A DNA stretch of 64,000 nt from assembly GCA_023227965.1 (NCBI GenBank), contig JALOCA010000006.1, positions 1-64,000 of the forward strand. Direction: 5' to 3'. The notes beneath the pieces are model-generated. The model was not told where the DNA came from. It searched no databases and worked only from the letters and a program-made list of their open reading frames with translations. Positions 46,975-55,577 of this stretch are shown here, piece by piece. The position numbers and the translations under genes are program-made. How positions within the stretch are numbered: position 1 is the stretch's first letter; each line of letters starts with the position of its first letter. This DNA is from Lentimicrobiaceae bacterium (lineage in GTDB: Bacteria; Bacteroidota; Bacteroidia; Bacteroidales; JALOCA01).

Positions 46975-47160
46975 GTAGTTTTGGTATGGCTACCCATGGT
47001 TTTGGTACAACTCCCAACGATTTTGGTAAGGCTTCCAGTGGTTTTGGCAATTGTAACTATAGCCATAGAATTGCTTGCGGCGATTTTGGTATTGGCAGCG
47101 GGTATTCTGGGATCATTCCCGATGGTTTTGGTAAGGCTTCCGATGGTTTTTACAGCAGCT
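46975..47160. repeat. Degenerate minisatellite-like repeat
   Basis: Variants of GGTTTTGG, GGTAAGGCTTCC and GATGGTTTTGG recur about every 15-30 bases, e.g. 47021-47049 and 47120-47152. Two overlapping frames stay open only because of the repeat composition; neither has features of a real protein. Confidence 0.55.
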
Positions 47161-47290
47161 TCATAATGGTTGATTCCGATGGCTATCGGAAGGAGAATGG
47201 TATTACAAACCTGAGTCCGGGATAAATTTCCATCTGTTTGATAATAACCCGTCAGGGTTTTAATATCAGATAGAAAGGATTTTTTTCTGT

Positions 47291-47439
47291 GGATTCTCCG
47301 TCAGGAAATCAATAATGAATGTCCTCTGGACAATCTTTTCTTAAAAAATCAACATTTTATTAACATTCATCGCCTGCGGCGGAATGTAACATGAAGAAAT
47401 ATTACAGAAACGCTTTGCAACCTTACGCCAGCTCAGGTT
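47291..47439. repeat. Interspersed intergenic repeat, copy A
   Basis: About 150 bases alignable along their length with 52997-53139. Shared blocks are ATTCTCCGTC, GGACAA.CTTTT, AATGTAACATG and GAAATATTACA. The centre holds a dyad ACATTC...GAATGT around a GC-rich loop (CGCCTGCGGCG). Coding potential is absent. Confidence 0.65.
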
Positions 47440-47700
47440 ACTAAGTAAATCGCTAAAAATCAAAAAGGGGAAAAATCACTTGCGCTCCTTGTGCCCTTAG
47501 TGGTTAATAAAAAAGGTACTGATAAAGTTACTAAGAGGTATAGATTTTCATAATCCATCCCAATCCGTTACATCTGCGTAATCCGCGTTCTATTTTTTTC
47601 TGATATACAACATTTGCCCAATTATTTACTTCCGGAACGTGAAAATATATTTCAATAGTTTAAAAACACCTGCTTATGGCTGACTAAATGATTTTTTTCT

Positions 47701-47708
47701 TAAGTTTG
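47701..47708 (+). promoter_or_regulatory. Putative -7 element
   Basis: TAAGTTTG (TAnnTTTG) about 43 bases upstream of the ATG at 47751; it lies downstream of the alternative ATG at 47688, which favours the later start. Confidence 0.4.
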
Positions 47709-47750
47709 TTCAGTAAAAATTCCATTATTAAACTTTTTAAAAAAAACATT

Positions 47751-48245
47751 ATGACACACGAAACCAACCCCCAATGTTGCCCTGAATTTGATCCCGCTCC
47801 CTGGGACGGCATTACCCACCAATGGAAAGATAAACTTTTTCTGAAAGATTCCATGTGTACTTTTATGCACATTCCTTTCCCATGGAAAATTTCCAAACTC
47901 ATCAGTAGCTTATGGGAAAAAGCACAACAGGCAGGAGCCGCACCCGAACTGAAGGACTTTCTATTAATTGCCAACGACCCCAGCCCCTGGAAAAGCGATT
48001 ACTACCTTTGGATAAATAAAGAAGTCCCTGGTGGCAACAACGTAAAACTCTCCGGAACCTTTATTTCCAAAGTATTTGACGGACCTTACAGCGCAGTTCC
48101 CAAATGGATTAAAGAATTCAATGTTTATCTTGCCGGAAAAGGTCTTACTGCTGCCGATTTTTATTTTTACTACACCACCTGCCCCAAATGTGCTAAAAAA
48201 TATGGGCATAATTACGTAGTAGCTTTCGCCAAATTAAAAGATTAG
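47751..48245 (+). CDS. Small conserved protein with CC and CPKC motifs, function unknown
   Basis: 164 residues from the ATG at 47751. The upstream in-frame ATG at 47688 would add a hydrophobic-basic leader and lies before the predicted -7 element. The N-terminus has CCPEFDPAPWDG, the centre NDPSPWKSDYYLWINKEVPG, and the C-terminus FYYTTCPKCAKKYGHNYVVAFAKL. Conserved cysteines (CC near the start, C-P-K-C near the end) could bind metal or form disulfides. The overall shape recalls GyrI-like small-molecule-binding proteins, sometimes annotated as hydrolases, but no catalytic motif is clear. It is cytoplasmic by absence of a signal peptide. Confidence 0.75.
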   Translation: MTHETNPQCCPEFDPAPWDGITHQWKDKLFLKDSMCTFMHIPFPWKISKLISSLWEKAQQAGAAPELKDFLLIANDPSPWKSDYYLWINKEVPGGNNVKLSGTFISKVFDGPYSAVPKWIKEFNVYLAGKGLTAADFYFYYTTCPKCAKKYGHNYVVAFAKLKD

Positions 48246-48309
48246 ACAGTTAAAAGAAGTCCGTTTTTCCTAATTTTTTGTACTTTCGTTACTTAATAAT
48301 CCCATCATT

Positions 48310-50679
48310 ATGAAGAAAGCTCTCACCTTTTTGTTCGTATTATCCCTGTTTAACGGTTTTGCACAAAAATTTCCAGCCAAGTCAGATATTTTTGGACTGG
48401 CAAGCCCTATCCCTTTACAAACCGGACTAACCGTTGTTCCGGCAGAAGATTATTTTACCGACTATTCCATCATTGACTCCATCACAACAGGCAATTCTTA
48501 CCTTGGCGTTGGTTTTACGGGCGACAAACGGAGCTTTCTATTTTTTCCACTCGATAAAACGGCTCCTTTAAACGAAGTAAAAGTATGGGTGAAGGGTTTT
48601 TCGTATTCTCTTTTGGTAAAAAAATCACCCAAATTACAAGTACATTTTACTTTTGATCCAAAAGGGGAAAAATATTCCATCGTACAGATAAAAGGTGAAA
48701 TCAATGGTTGGAATCCCAAAGCCACCCAGCTTACGCTGAACGAAAAAGGTATCTGGGAAACTACTGTAACAGTAAATCCAGGGAAATACCAGTATTTATA
48801 CATCCTTGATGGCAAAGAAGTACGCGACCCAAAGTGCAGCGATTCTGTTGACAATAACATGGGCAACTATAATTCGCTCCTCACTGCCGGCAAAACAAAT
48901 CCGCAGGCACTACCTTTCCTCTTCACCAAAGAAATTACAGCTACAGGGCTGAAAGTTGCTTCTTTAAATAATCCTGAAGAGATTATCGTTTTCTGGGAAA
49001 ATTACCGTCTGGGCAAAGATTTTGTAACAACTGGCAAAGATGGATATTTTCAAATCAGCATACCAAAAGAAGCATACAATCTGAATCGCTCATATCTAAG
49101 GACTTGGGCATACAATGCCGAAGGTGTTTCCAACGACCTGCTGATACCTTTGCAAAACGGAAAAGTGGTAACCAGCACCGATCAACTGAATCGTTACGAT
49201 TTTCAACGTATGATTATGTATTTTATGATGGTAGACCGTTTTTATGACGGAAACAAGAAAAACGACCATCCGGTGAAAGATGCGTCCATACTGCCAAAAG
49301 CCAACTTTATGGGTGGCGATATTGCCGGGCTTACTGATAAAATCGACGAAGGCTATTTCAGTAAACTTGGCGTGAACACTCTCTGGCTTTCGCCAATAAC
49401 CCAGGGACCGTTGGGAGCATGGGGCTTCTGGAAAAATCCCCCTTCCAAATTCTCGGCTTACCATGGATACTGGCCTACTTCTTTAAAAAACATAGATTTC
49501 CACTTCGGTACTCCCGGTGAGATGCACTCCCTGGTAAATACCGCTCACAGTAAAGACATGAATGTTATACTCGATTACGTGGGGCATCACATTCATACTG
49601 ATAATCCCATCTGGAAACAACATCCCGATTGGTTCACACCACTTTATCTGCCCGACGGAACCATGAACACCGAAAAATGGGACGAGTACCGCCTCACAAC
49701 CTGGTTCGATACTTTCCTGCCTACTTTCGATTTCGCAAAACCTGAAGTGGTAAACGTGATGAGCGACTCGGCAGTATATTGGATTAAAAATTATAACATT
49801 GACGGCTTTCGCCACGATGCTACCAAACACGTTCCTGAACAATTTTGGCGAACAACCACCTTGAAAATAAAACAACAGGTAATGATTCCCGAAAACCGTA
49901 AGATTTATCAGATTGGTGAAACCTATGGCAACCGCGAACTGATTGGAAGTTATATCAACTCCGGTGAAATGGATGCCCAGTTCGATTTTGGAATTTACGA
50001 TGCCGCTCTTTCAGTCTTTGCAAAAGACAATGTGTCGTTCGAGGTGTTGAAAAATTCTCTACTCGAAAGTTTTTCCTACTACGGCTGGCATAACCTGATG
50101 GGAAACATCACGGGAAATCAGGATAAACCAAGGTTTATTTCACTGGCAGGAGGTTTTGTTCGCTGGGACGAAGACGCCAAACTTGCCGGATGGACACGAA
50201 AAATTGACGCTGGCAATCCTGTTTCGTATAAAAAGCTGGCAATGATGATGGCTTTCAACATGACCATCCCCGGAATTCCCGTAATTTATTATGGCGACGA
50301 GTTTGGAATGCCCGGTGGCAACGACCCCGACAACCGCCGTATGATGAAATTCGGCAAATACACAAAAGACGAACAGCAATTGCTTACCACAACGGAAAAA
50401 CTTACCCGTTTGCGCGCTTCACGAATGTCGCTCTTGTATGGCGATACACGTATTTTGCAATGCAGCTATGATGTTTTGGTTTACTTACGGAATTATTTTG
50501 ACGAAGTTACCATCGTGGTTTTCAACAAAAATTCGCAAAGCCAAATCGTTACTTTTAGCCTGCCGAAACCATGGACTGAGAAAGACCTTAAAGCCAGTTT
50601 TGACAATAAGGTAAAAAATGAAAATGGAAAAATGAGTGTAGAACTTCCTGCAAAATCATTTGAAATTCTGACGGAATAA
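48310..50679 (+). CDS. Secreted GH13 alpha-amylase-family glycoside hydrolase
   Basis: 789 residues with a signal peptide (MKKALTFLFVLSLFNGFA). An early-set/CBM48-like domain lies at about 105-190 (IKGEINGWNPKATQLTL, GKYQYLYILDG). The GH13 barrel (about 295-690) has region I DYVGHH, region II GFRHDATKH with nucleophile Asp503, region III QIGETYGN with acid/base Glu537 and region IV GNQDKPR with Asp605, so the catalytic triad is intact. A C-terminal beta domain follows. It should hydrolyse alpha-1,4-glucans outside the cytoplasm, probably in the periplasm because there is no T9SS domain. No Sus transporter genes are next to it. A terminator hairpin follows at 50686. Confidence 0.92.
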   Translation: MKKALTFLFVLSLFNGFAQKFPAKSDIFGLASPIPLQTGLTVVPAEDYFTDYSIIDSITTGNSYLGVGFTGDKRSFLFFPLDKTAPLNEVKVWVKGFSYSLLVKKSPKLQVHFTFDPKGEKYSIVQIKGEINGWNPKATQLTLNEKGIWETTVTVNPGKYQYLYILDGKEVRDPKCSDSVDNNMGNYNSLLTAGKTNPQALPFLFTKEITATGLKVASLNNPEEIIVFWENYRLGKDFVTTGKDGYFQISIPKEAYNLNRSYLRTWAYNAEGVSNDLLIPLQNGKVVTSTDQLNRYDFQRMIMYFMMVDRFYDGNKKNDHPVKDASILPKANFMGGDIAGLTDKIDEGYFSKLGVNTLWLSPITQGPLGAWGFWKNPPSKFSAYHGYWPTSLKNIDFHFGTPGEMHSLVNTAHSKDMNVILDYVGHHIHTDNPIWKQHPDWFTPLYLPDGTMNTEKWDEYRLTTWFDTFLPTFDFAKPEVVNVMSDSAVYWIKNYNIDGFRHDATKHVPEQFWRTTTLKIKQQVMIPENRKIYQIGETYGNRELIGSYINSGEMDAQFDFGIYDAALSVFAKDNVSFEVLKNSLLESFSYYGWHNLMGNITGNQDKPRFISLAGGFVRWDEDAKLAGWTRKIDAGNPVSYKKLAMMMAFNMTIPGIPVIYYGDEFGMPGGNDPDNRRMMKFGKYTKDEQQLLTTTEKLTRLRASRMSLLYGDTRILQCSYDVLVYLRNYFDEVTIVVFNKNSQSQIVTFSLPKPWTEKDLKASFDNKVKNENGKMSVELPAKSFEILTE

Positions 50680-50685
50680 AATCAA

Positions 50686-50720
50686 AAAACCCTGAAGGTT
50701 TTAAAAACCTTCAGGGTTTT
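50686..50720. terminator. Bidirectional terminator / palindromic repeat
   Basis: AAAACCCTGAAGGTTTT and AAAACCTTCAGGGTTTT form a perfect 17-bp inverted repeat separated by one base, between the converging amylase and DUF3820 genes. It is homologous to the hairpin at 45756, so it belongs to a repeated family. Confidence 0.85.
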
Positions 50721-50735
50721 GGTATTAACAAAATC

Positions 50736-50948
50736 TTACATCTTTTTAAGTGGCTCAAGCAGGTATTCCAAGCCGTTTAGCTTAATTTCGTAAAGCATGT
50801 TCAGCAGCATGCCAAGCTTACCCTCTGGAAAACCTTTGGAGTGATACCAAACAAGGTATGGTTCTGGCAAATCGCAAAGTGTCCAGCCTTTATATTTGCC
50901 ATAAGGCATCTTCATTTTGACCAGGGTTACCAGAATTTCGCTATCCAT
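50736..50948 (-). CDS. DUF3820 family protein
   Basis: 70 residues from the ATG at 50948; the longer frame from 51029 adds an unrelated leader. The sequence KMKMPYGKYKGWTLCDLPEPYL is the diagnostic DUF3820 core, continuing with WYHSKGFPEGKLGMLL. No signal peptide. The function of the family is not established. It lies about 100 bases downstream of the BlaR1-like gene on the same strand. Confidence 0.85.
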   Translation of the reverse strand: MDSEILVTLVKMKMPYGKYKGWTLCDLPEPYLVWYHSKGFPEGKLGMLLNMLYEIKLNGLEYLLEPLKKM

Positions 50949-51051
50949 CGTTTTCTTTTTTGCAAATATAGATTCAAACTCTTCTGAAAATAGAAAAATC
51001 CGATTTATTACAACCGGATTTTTTCGCATGATACAACTTGATTTATAATTT

Positions 51052-52437
51052 TCAGTGTTTTACTCCATTTTTGGTAGTTACAACAATGGCACCGTTTTTG
51101 GCTTTTCGTCCATATTTTTTTACAGCATCCTCGCCTGAAATAACCCAGACATTGTCAATATTATCTGTATTAAAATATCTTCCATAAATCCATTTTCCGT
51201 TAAGGACATAAAAAACCTCCGGATTTTTGGGGTTTATTGCAGGTAAGTTTAAAAAAGATTGATGCGTTAGATCCTTATTGCTTTTGCTGGCAATGCAAAA
51301 TGCAATAGCTGGTCTGATTTTTGAATCGGTAGTAGTAATTTTCTCCTTAATTATTTCGGAAGCTTCCATCAGTTTAACAACCTGCCCATTTACCATTAAA
51401 CCCGTTTGATTCAAACTATCCATAATATGGTTACAATAAGTTGTATCCAAGCCTGGTATTCCTTTCCCTGAAGTTAAAAAGGCAACTGAAGAATTTTTTT
51501 TCGGTTTTTGGAAATCCTGTGTAATTTTGTTATTCGCAATTTGTTCAATCCCCTGTTTGATTTCAGGGAAGGCAAAGGCTTGCATCATCAGTGCAGCCAG
51601 CGGAAGAAAGAACAATGCTTTCAGCCGTGCCCAACGGTTTGATCTTTGTTTCTTTATCATGGTAATACGTTTTTTAATGTTACTGTGATTAAAGCTGTTG
51701 GCAAGAGTGAAGCGACTTGCGCCAACAGCTTTTTTAACTAATAATAATTGATATTTTGTTGTATCAATGCCTTGTTTAATAACGTTATGATCGGCTTCAA
51801 ACTCATGAACCATCCGGATGTTTTTGCGGATAAACCATGCCACAGGATTAAACCATTGCAACATCACGAATAATTCCGAAGCCAGTAAATCAATATAATG
51901 AAATTCTGTTAGATGTGTTTTTTCATGGCAAAGTATTTCATTAGGATATTGCTGGTAATCGCTCTTCGAAATCACGATGTAACGGATAAAACTGAATGGA
52001 ATCACATCCTGAGAGGTTATGGCAAGCAGTTGCTTCCCAAATTTTATTCGTTGCGACCTGCGAATAATTGAAAATACTTTAATACAGGAAAAAATAAATA
52101 GTAATAATTGCACAGCTACGCCTAACAAATAAATAACGGAAATTATTCCAAAAGAAGAAGTTGCTGTTTCCGGTTCCTGAAAAAGAAGCAAACCTTTCGT
52201 GGATAATATTTGCTCCGAAATAACAGTTCCTATTTTTTGTATCGGCATAACAATGGCATCATTTTCCCAGACTGGAAATGAAACAAATGGGATTATTGCG
52301 GATAACACAAGCAATGCCAGCAATATAAACCGGTTAAAATGATAAAAGGTTTCCTTGTTCAGCAACAAACGGTAAAAAGGATAAAATACCGCCAGGCAAA
52401 TAGCCGATTTCAACAAGTATAAAATAAATGCACTCAT
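51052..52437 (-). CDS. BlaR1-like M56 family membrane metallopeptidase with TonB-plug-like tail
   Basis: 461 residues. Hydrophobic helices at about 5-22, 36-55, 97-118 and 278-298 surround a cytoplasmic M56 peptidase domain with zinc motif HEKTH (His171, Glu172, His175) and a downstream HEFEAD (211-216) supplying the third ligand. In BlaR1/MecR1 systems this peptidase inactivates the BlaI repressor when an extracellular signal is sensed. The sensor here is not a penicillin-binding domain. Instead the last 35 residues (GEDAVKKYGRKAKNGAIVVTT) resemble the plug signature of SusC-type receptors. It overlaps the blaI gene by 4 bases, so they are co-translated. Confidence 0.9.
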   Translation of the reverse strand: MSAFILYLLKSAICLAVFYPFYRLLLNKETFYHFNRFILLALLVLSAIIPFVSFPVWENDAIVMPIQKIGTVISEQILSTKGLLLFQEPETATSSFGIISVIYLLGVAVQLLLFIFSCIKVFSIIRRSQRIKFGKQLLAITSQDVIPFSFIRYIVISKSDYQQYPNEILCHEKTHLTEFHYIDLLASELFVMLQWFNPVAWFIRKNIRMVHEFEADHNVIKQGIDTTKYQLLLVKKAVGASRFTLANSFNHSNIKKRITMIKKQRSNRWARLKALFFLPLAALMMQAFAFPEIKQGIEQIANNKITQDFQKPKKNSSVAFLTSGKGIPGLDTTYCNHIMDSLNQTGLMVNGQVVKLMEASEIIKEKITTTDSKIRPAIAFCIASKSNKDLTHQSFLNLPAINPKNPEVFYVLNGKWIYGRYFNTDNIDNVWVISGEDAVKKYGRKAKNGAIVVTTKNGVKH

Positions 52438-52814
52438 GGCTGTTGCGTTTTTTGATTTTCGTTGCCTTCAATTTCACGGATGATTTCTTTCAGTTCGTCA
52501 ACAGACAAAACTTCTTCTTCTATAAGCTCAGAAATCACTCGCTTATATGAATTTCCGAAGTACTTATTTATAAATCCTTTCAGCCTTTTGTTACGGTATT
52601 CTGTTTCCGAAATCAACGGATAGTACTGATAGGTATTTCCGTAAATTTTATAGCCAACAAAGCCTTTGACTTCCAGTGTTCGCACAATTGTAGATAAGGT
52701 ATTAATATGTGGCTTAGGGTCTTCATATTGTTCCTGGATTTGTTTTACAAATAACTCGCCTTTTTGCCAAAAAAACTGCATTACTTCTTCTTCTTTTGCT
52801 GTTAAACGGTTCAT
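52434..52814 (-). CDS. BlaI/MecI-family transcriptional repressor
   Basis: 126 residues. The winged-helix domain begins RLTAKEEEVMQFFWQKGELFVKQI and continues HINTLSTIVRTLEVKGFVGY, both characteristic of BlaI/MecI/CopY repressors; the C-terminal helices form the dimerisation part. It binds DNA as a dimer and is normally cleaved through the partner M56 peptidase encoded next. Two identical-format 17-bp palindromes over its own promoter are the probable autoregulatory sites. Confidence 0.93.
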   Translation of the reverse strand: MNRLTAKEEEVMQFFWQKGELFVKQIQEQYEDPKPHINTLSTIVRTLEVKGFVGYKIYGNTYQYYPLISETEYRNKRLKGFINKYFGNSYKRVISELIEEEVLSVDELKEIIREIEGNENQKTQQP

Positions 52815-52830
52815 AGTAGATTTTTTTTTG

Positions 52831-52860
52831 CAAATGTAACTATTGTTTTTAGTTTACAAA
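52831..52860 (-). promoter_or_regulatory. Promoter of the blaI-blaR1-like operon
   Basis: Minus-strand TTTG (52857-52860), 18-base spacer, TACATTTG (52831-52838), fitting the Bacteroidota consensus. The leader is only about 10-15 bases. Confidence 0.7.
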
Positions 52861-52875
52861 CTATTTTTATTAGTT
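52838..52875 (-). promoter_or_regulatory. Tandem BlaI-type operators
   Basis: Two palindromes of the form AACTA-N7-TAGTT lie at 52838-52854 and 52859-52875, 21 bases apart centre to centre. The first fills the spacer and touches the -7 element; the second covers the -33 element. Binding of one repressor dimer at each would block RNA polymerase. The spacing of two helical turns puts both on one DNA face. Confidence 0.68.
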
Positions 52876-53353
52876 ATATAACGATATTTTTTAGTTGATA
52901 TTGCATATACCTCATTTTGCATGAAAAATAAGACCGTTGCAAAACAATGCGAGGGTCAGTTTTCTAAGTTTGGGTTGATAATTTTTTGATTTACGTGAAT
53001 TCTCCGTCCGGAGGTGCTCTACCACGGACAACTTTTCATAAAAAATTAACATTCTACTAACGTTCATCGCACCTACAACGAAATGTAACATGCTGAAATA
53101 TTACAAGAATGGTTTGTAACCTTAGGCAGAACTCAGGTTTTTAAAGCTTTATTTATTAGAAGAACAATTAAAAGCTCTCTAAAAATCATTTAGTTCAGGT
53201 TAAATTTCTTCAATTTTATTAATTGCCTCATTAAATGACGCAGTTTCGTGGATTCTACCTACCTCTGAAAGGGATGTTTATTCATTTGGTCAAGGCGCTA
53301 AGTCATTTTTCCCAGGCGCCAGGTCTTTACATTTACATATAAAATATTGTTTG
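52876..53353. other. Intergenic region with interspersed repeat and small palindromes
   Basis: No gene is visible. It contains copy B of the interspersed repeat (52997-53139), and near 53290-53325 a GGCGCT...AGGCGCC inverted sequence next to the 3' end of the helicase gene, a possible weak terminator. The remainder is AT-rich. Confidence 0.5.
52997..53139. repeat. Interspersed intergenic repeat, copy B
   Basis: Diverged copy of 47291-47439 in the same orientation: GAATTCTCCGTCCGGA, CGGACAACTTTTCAT, AAATGTAACATGCTG and GAAATATTACAAGAA align with it. The central dyad is less perfect than in copy A. Confidence 0.62.
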
Positions 53354-55468
53354 TTAATTTTTTATCCCTTTTTCATCGCAATATTCATTCACAAGCTCAA
53401 GGATTTCTTTTCCGTATTGTTTCAGTTTTTTTTCACTCAATCCCTTAATTGATTTTAAATTTTCTTTCGTTTTGGGCAGCGTAACAGAAATTTCCCAGAG
53501 AACTTTTTGCCTTAAAATTTTATTTATATCAACATGCTGTAAAAAAGCTTTTTCCTGTCGCCATTCTTTCAAACGGTTGTATAAAATGAAGTGCGGCATT
53601 GATTGTTCTTCATCTTTAAATCCACTTTTTGCAGGCAATTCAATGGCAGCCGTTGCCCTTTCCTGGAGAAAATGTTTCATTTCGAAACCATTTGTAAGGC
53701 TTTTGAGGCAGGCTTGTTTCACTGCAAATTCTTTGGTGAGTTTGCTGGTAATTTCGCCAATGTTTTTCTTAAGTTCCTTGTTATCGGTGTCGAAAGTTGT
53801 TTTAAGCAAATTGTTGATAATAGAATTGCAAAGTTTTTCGTGAAAGTAAAAAGCAGCTTTTTTAATCCTTTCGCTGATGATTGCATCATTTTCACTGTTT
53901 GAAGTCTGACGGAACAGTTGTTTCAACTGCTTGCAGAATCTTTCAGCTACTTCGGAAATTTCATTCATTGCATCCGACAGCATACTCATTTTTTCGTTGT
54001 AGTTGCCGATTAGTTGAAATGAGTGTTCGTTGCAAAGCCTCACAAGCTGCCTTTGACGATTAATTTGCGTCTGAAAATTGAAGAGTTCGAGAAGAAGCTG
54101 AAGTTCGTATTGTTTGCGTGCATCGTTAAGTTCGCTAGTGCCGGGCTGGTGTTGTTCAACCTCGTCGGTAAACTGCAAAACAGTGGAATCGTTTTTAACG
54201 CTGAAGGCAGCAATAGGAGTCATCAGAACCAATCCTTCCAGTGTTTTGCAACGGCTAATTGCAACATAAACCTGTCCGTGAGCAAACGAATTGCGAGCGT
54301 CAATAATTGCTTTCTCGAAGGTAAGTCCCTGGCTTTTATGGATAGTGATAGCCCATGCCAGTTTTAGAGGATACTGCTCAAAGCTGCCAATTACTTCTTC
54401 TTCTATCTCTTTTGTTATTTCATTAAGTTTGTAGCGGCAGTTTTCCCACTCGGCTCGTTCTACCATAATAGACTCATCGTCGTCAGGACATCTTACTTCT
54501 ATGGTTTCTTCGTCGAAACCGATAACTTCACCAATTTTTCCGTTGTAAAACCGTTTTTCGTGTGAGGTATCGTTTTTAATGAACATTACCTGGGCGCCTT
54601 CTTTAAGGATAAGATTAAAATCGGCAGGATAGGCATATTCGGGAAAATCTCTTTTTACAGTAGCTTCAAAGAAATGAGGTTTAAATTTTAATTTTTCCAG
54701 TCTGGTTTCGTTGATTTGTTTTGCCTGAAAATTATGGGTTGTCAAAATAATATATCCGTCTTTTTCGTCGGAAACAAAATCGGGGATATATCTTTTATTC
54801 AGAGTTTCCAAAGTTGACTCGTCGGTTTCGTTATGGCGAATCCTGTTCAAAAGTGAGATGAATTCTTGGTTGCTTTGGCGGTAAATATGAGTAAGTTCGA
54901 TGCCTACAAAACCCGAATTGCGCAATGCACGGCTGCTGAAAAAGTAGCAGGTGTCGTAGTATTTTCCCAGCAAACTCCATTCGTCATCCTTCACCACTGG
55001 AGCAAGTTGCTGAAGGTCGCCTATCATCAGCAGTTGAACCCCTCCGAATGGGATGTTTCGGTTTTTGAACTTGCGAAGAACATCGTCAATGGCATCGAGA
55101 AGGTCGGCGCGAACCATGCTGATTTCGTCAATCACCAGCAGGTCGAGGCTGCGGATAATATTTATTTTTTCGCGACTGAAATGTTTTATTTCAGTAGGTT
55201 CAACTTCGGTTTGTCGCAGATTGTAATCTTTTGGAATCTGTGGACAAAATGGCATCTGGAAGAAAGAATGTATGGTAACGCCTCCGGCATTGATGGCTGC
55301 TACGCCAGTTGGCGCTACAACTACCATACGTTTTGGCGAAACTTTTTTCAAATTGTGTAAAAAGGTGGTTTTCCCTGTGCCGGCTTTTCCGGTGAGGAAA
55401 ATATTTTGATTGGTATATTGTACAAAATCAAAGGCTAACTGAAGCTGTGGGCTGGTTTGGAAATCCAT
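53354..55468 (-). CDS. PIF1/RecD-like superfamily 1 DNA helicase
   Basis: 704 residues. Walker A LTGKAGTGKTT (about 25-35), VVVAPTGVAAINAGGVTIHSFF, Walker B LLVIDEISMVRADL, LMIGDLQQLAPV and AWAITIHKSQGLTFEKAIID match the PIF1-like group of SF1 helicases common in Bacteroidota. The last 60 residues (LKSIKGLSEKKLKQYGKEIL) look like an HRDC-type nucleic-acid-binding domain. It should unwind DNA 5'-3' in replication or recombination. The gene stands alone with about 100 bases to the SusC-like gene. Confidence 0.9.
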   Translation of the reverse strand: MDFQTSPQLQLAFDFVQYTNQNIFLTGKAGTGKTTFLHNLKKVSPKRMVVVAPTGVAAINAGGVTIHSFFQMPFCPQIPKDYNLRQTEVEPTEIKHFSREKINIIRSLDLLVIDEISMVRADLLDAIDDVLRKFKNRNIPFGGVQLLMIGDLQQLAPVVKDDEWSLLGKYYDTCYFFSSRALRNSGFVGIELTHIYRQSNQEFISLLNRIRHNETDESTLETLNKRYIPDFVSDEKDGYIILTTHNFQAKQINETRLEKLKFKPHFFEATVKRDFPEYAYPADFNLILKEGAQVMFIKNDTSHEKRFYNGKIGEVIGFDEETIEVRCPDDDESIMVERAEWENCRYKLNEITKEIEEEVIGSFEQYPLKLAWAITIHKSQGLTFEKAIIDARNSFAHGQVYVAISRCKTLEGLVLMTPIAAFSVKNDSTVLQFTDEVEQHQPGTSELNDARKQYELQLLLELFNFQTQINRQRQLVRLCNEHSFQLIGNYNEKMSMLSDAMNEISEVAERFCKQLKQLFRQTSNSENDAIISERIKKAAFYFHEKLCNSIINNLLKTTFDTDNKELKKNIGEITSKLTKEFAVKQACLKSLTNGFEMKHFLQERATAAIELPAKSGFKDEEQSMPHFILYNRLKEWRQEKAFLQHVDINKILRQKVLWEISVTLPKTKENLKSIKGLSEKKLKQYGKEILELVNEYCDEKGIKN

Positions 55469-55577
55469 TTACAATGGTTTGAAAGAAGGGAACTAAAATA
55501 CCAAATTCCTTTTACAATTCAGGAAATTTTTGCCTAAAAAAACTGGTTTTAATTTTTAAAAAATAAATATTTCCAGG

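Larger units (their letters stand above)
46960..47750. other. Gene-poor, repeat-rich intergenic region
   Basis: Nearly 800 bases without a credible gene. From left to right it contains a minisatellite-like stretch (46975-47160), an interspersed repeat (47291-47439), and two short stretches resembling eroded intergenic repeats (around 47485-47515 and 47560-47600, forms of 'cttgcgctccttgtgccctt' and 'catctgcgtaatccgcgttc'). A -7-like TAAGTTTG lies at 47701-47708 before the next gene. Confidence 0.55.

Noticed and set aside
46986..47225. Gene for a glycine/phenylalanine-rich repeat peptide
   Set aside because: Irregular short DNA repeat, several frames open at once, no promoter, start context or family resemblance.
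51052..52814. Beta-lactam resistance operon
   Set aside because: BlaI and M56 peptidase are present, but there is no beta-lactamase gene and the peptidase lacks a penicillin-sensing domain.
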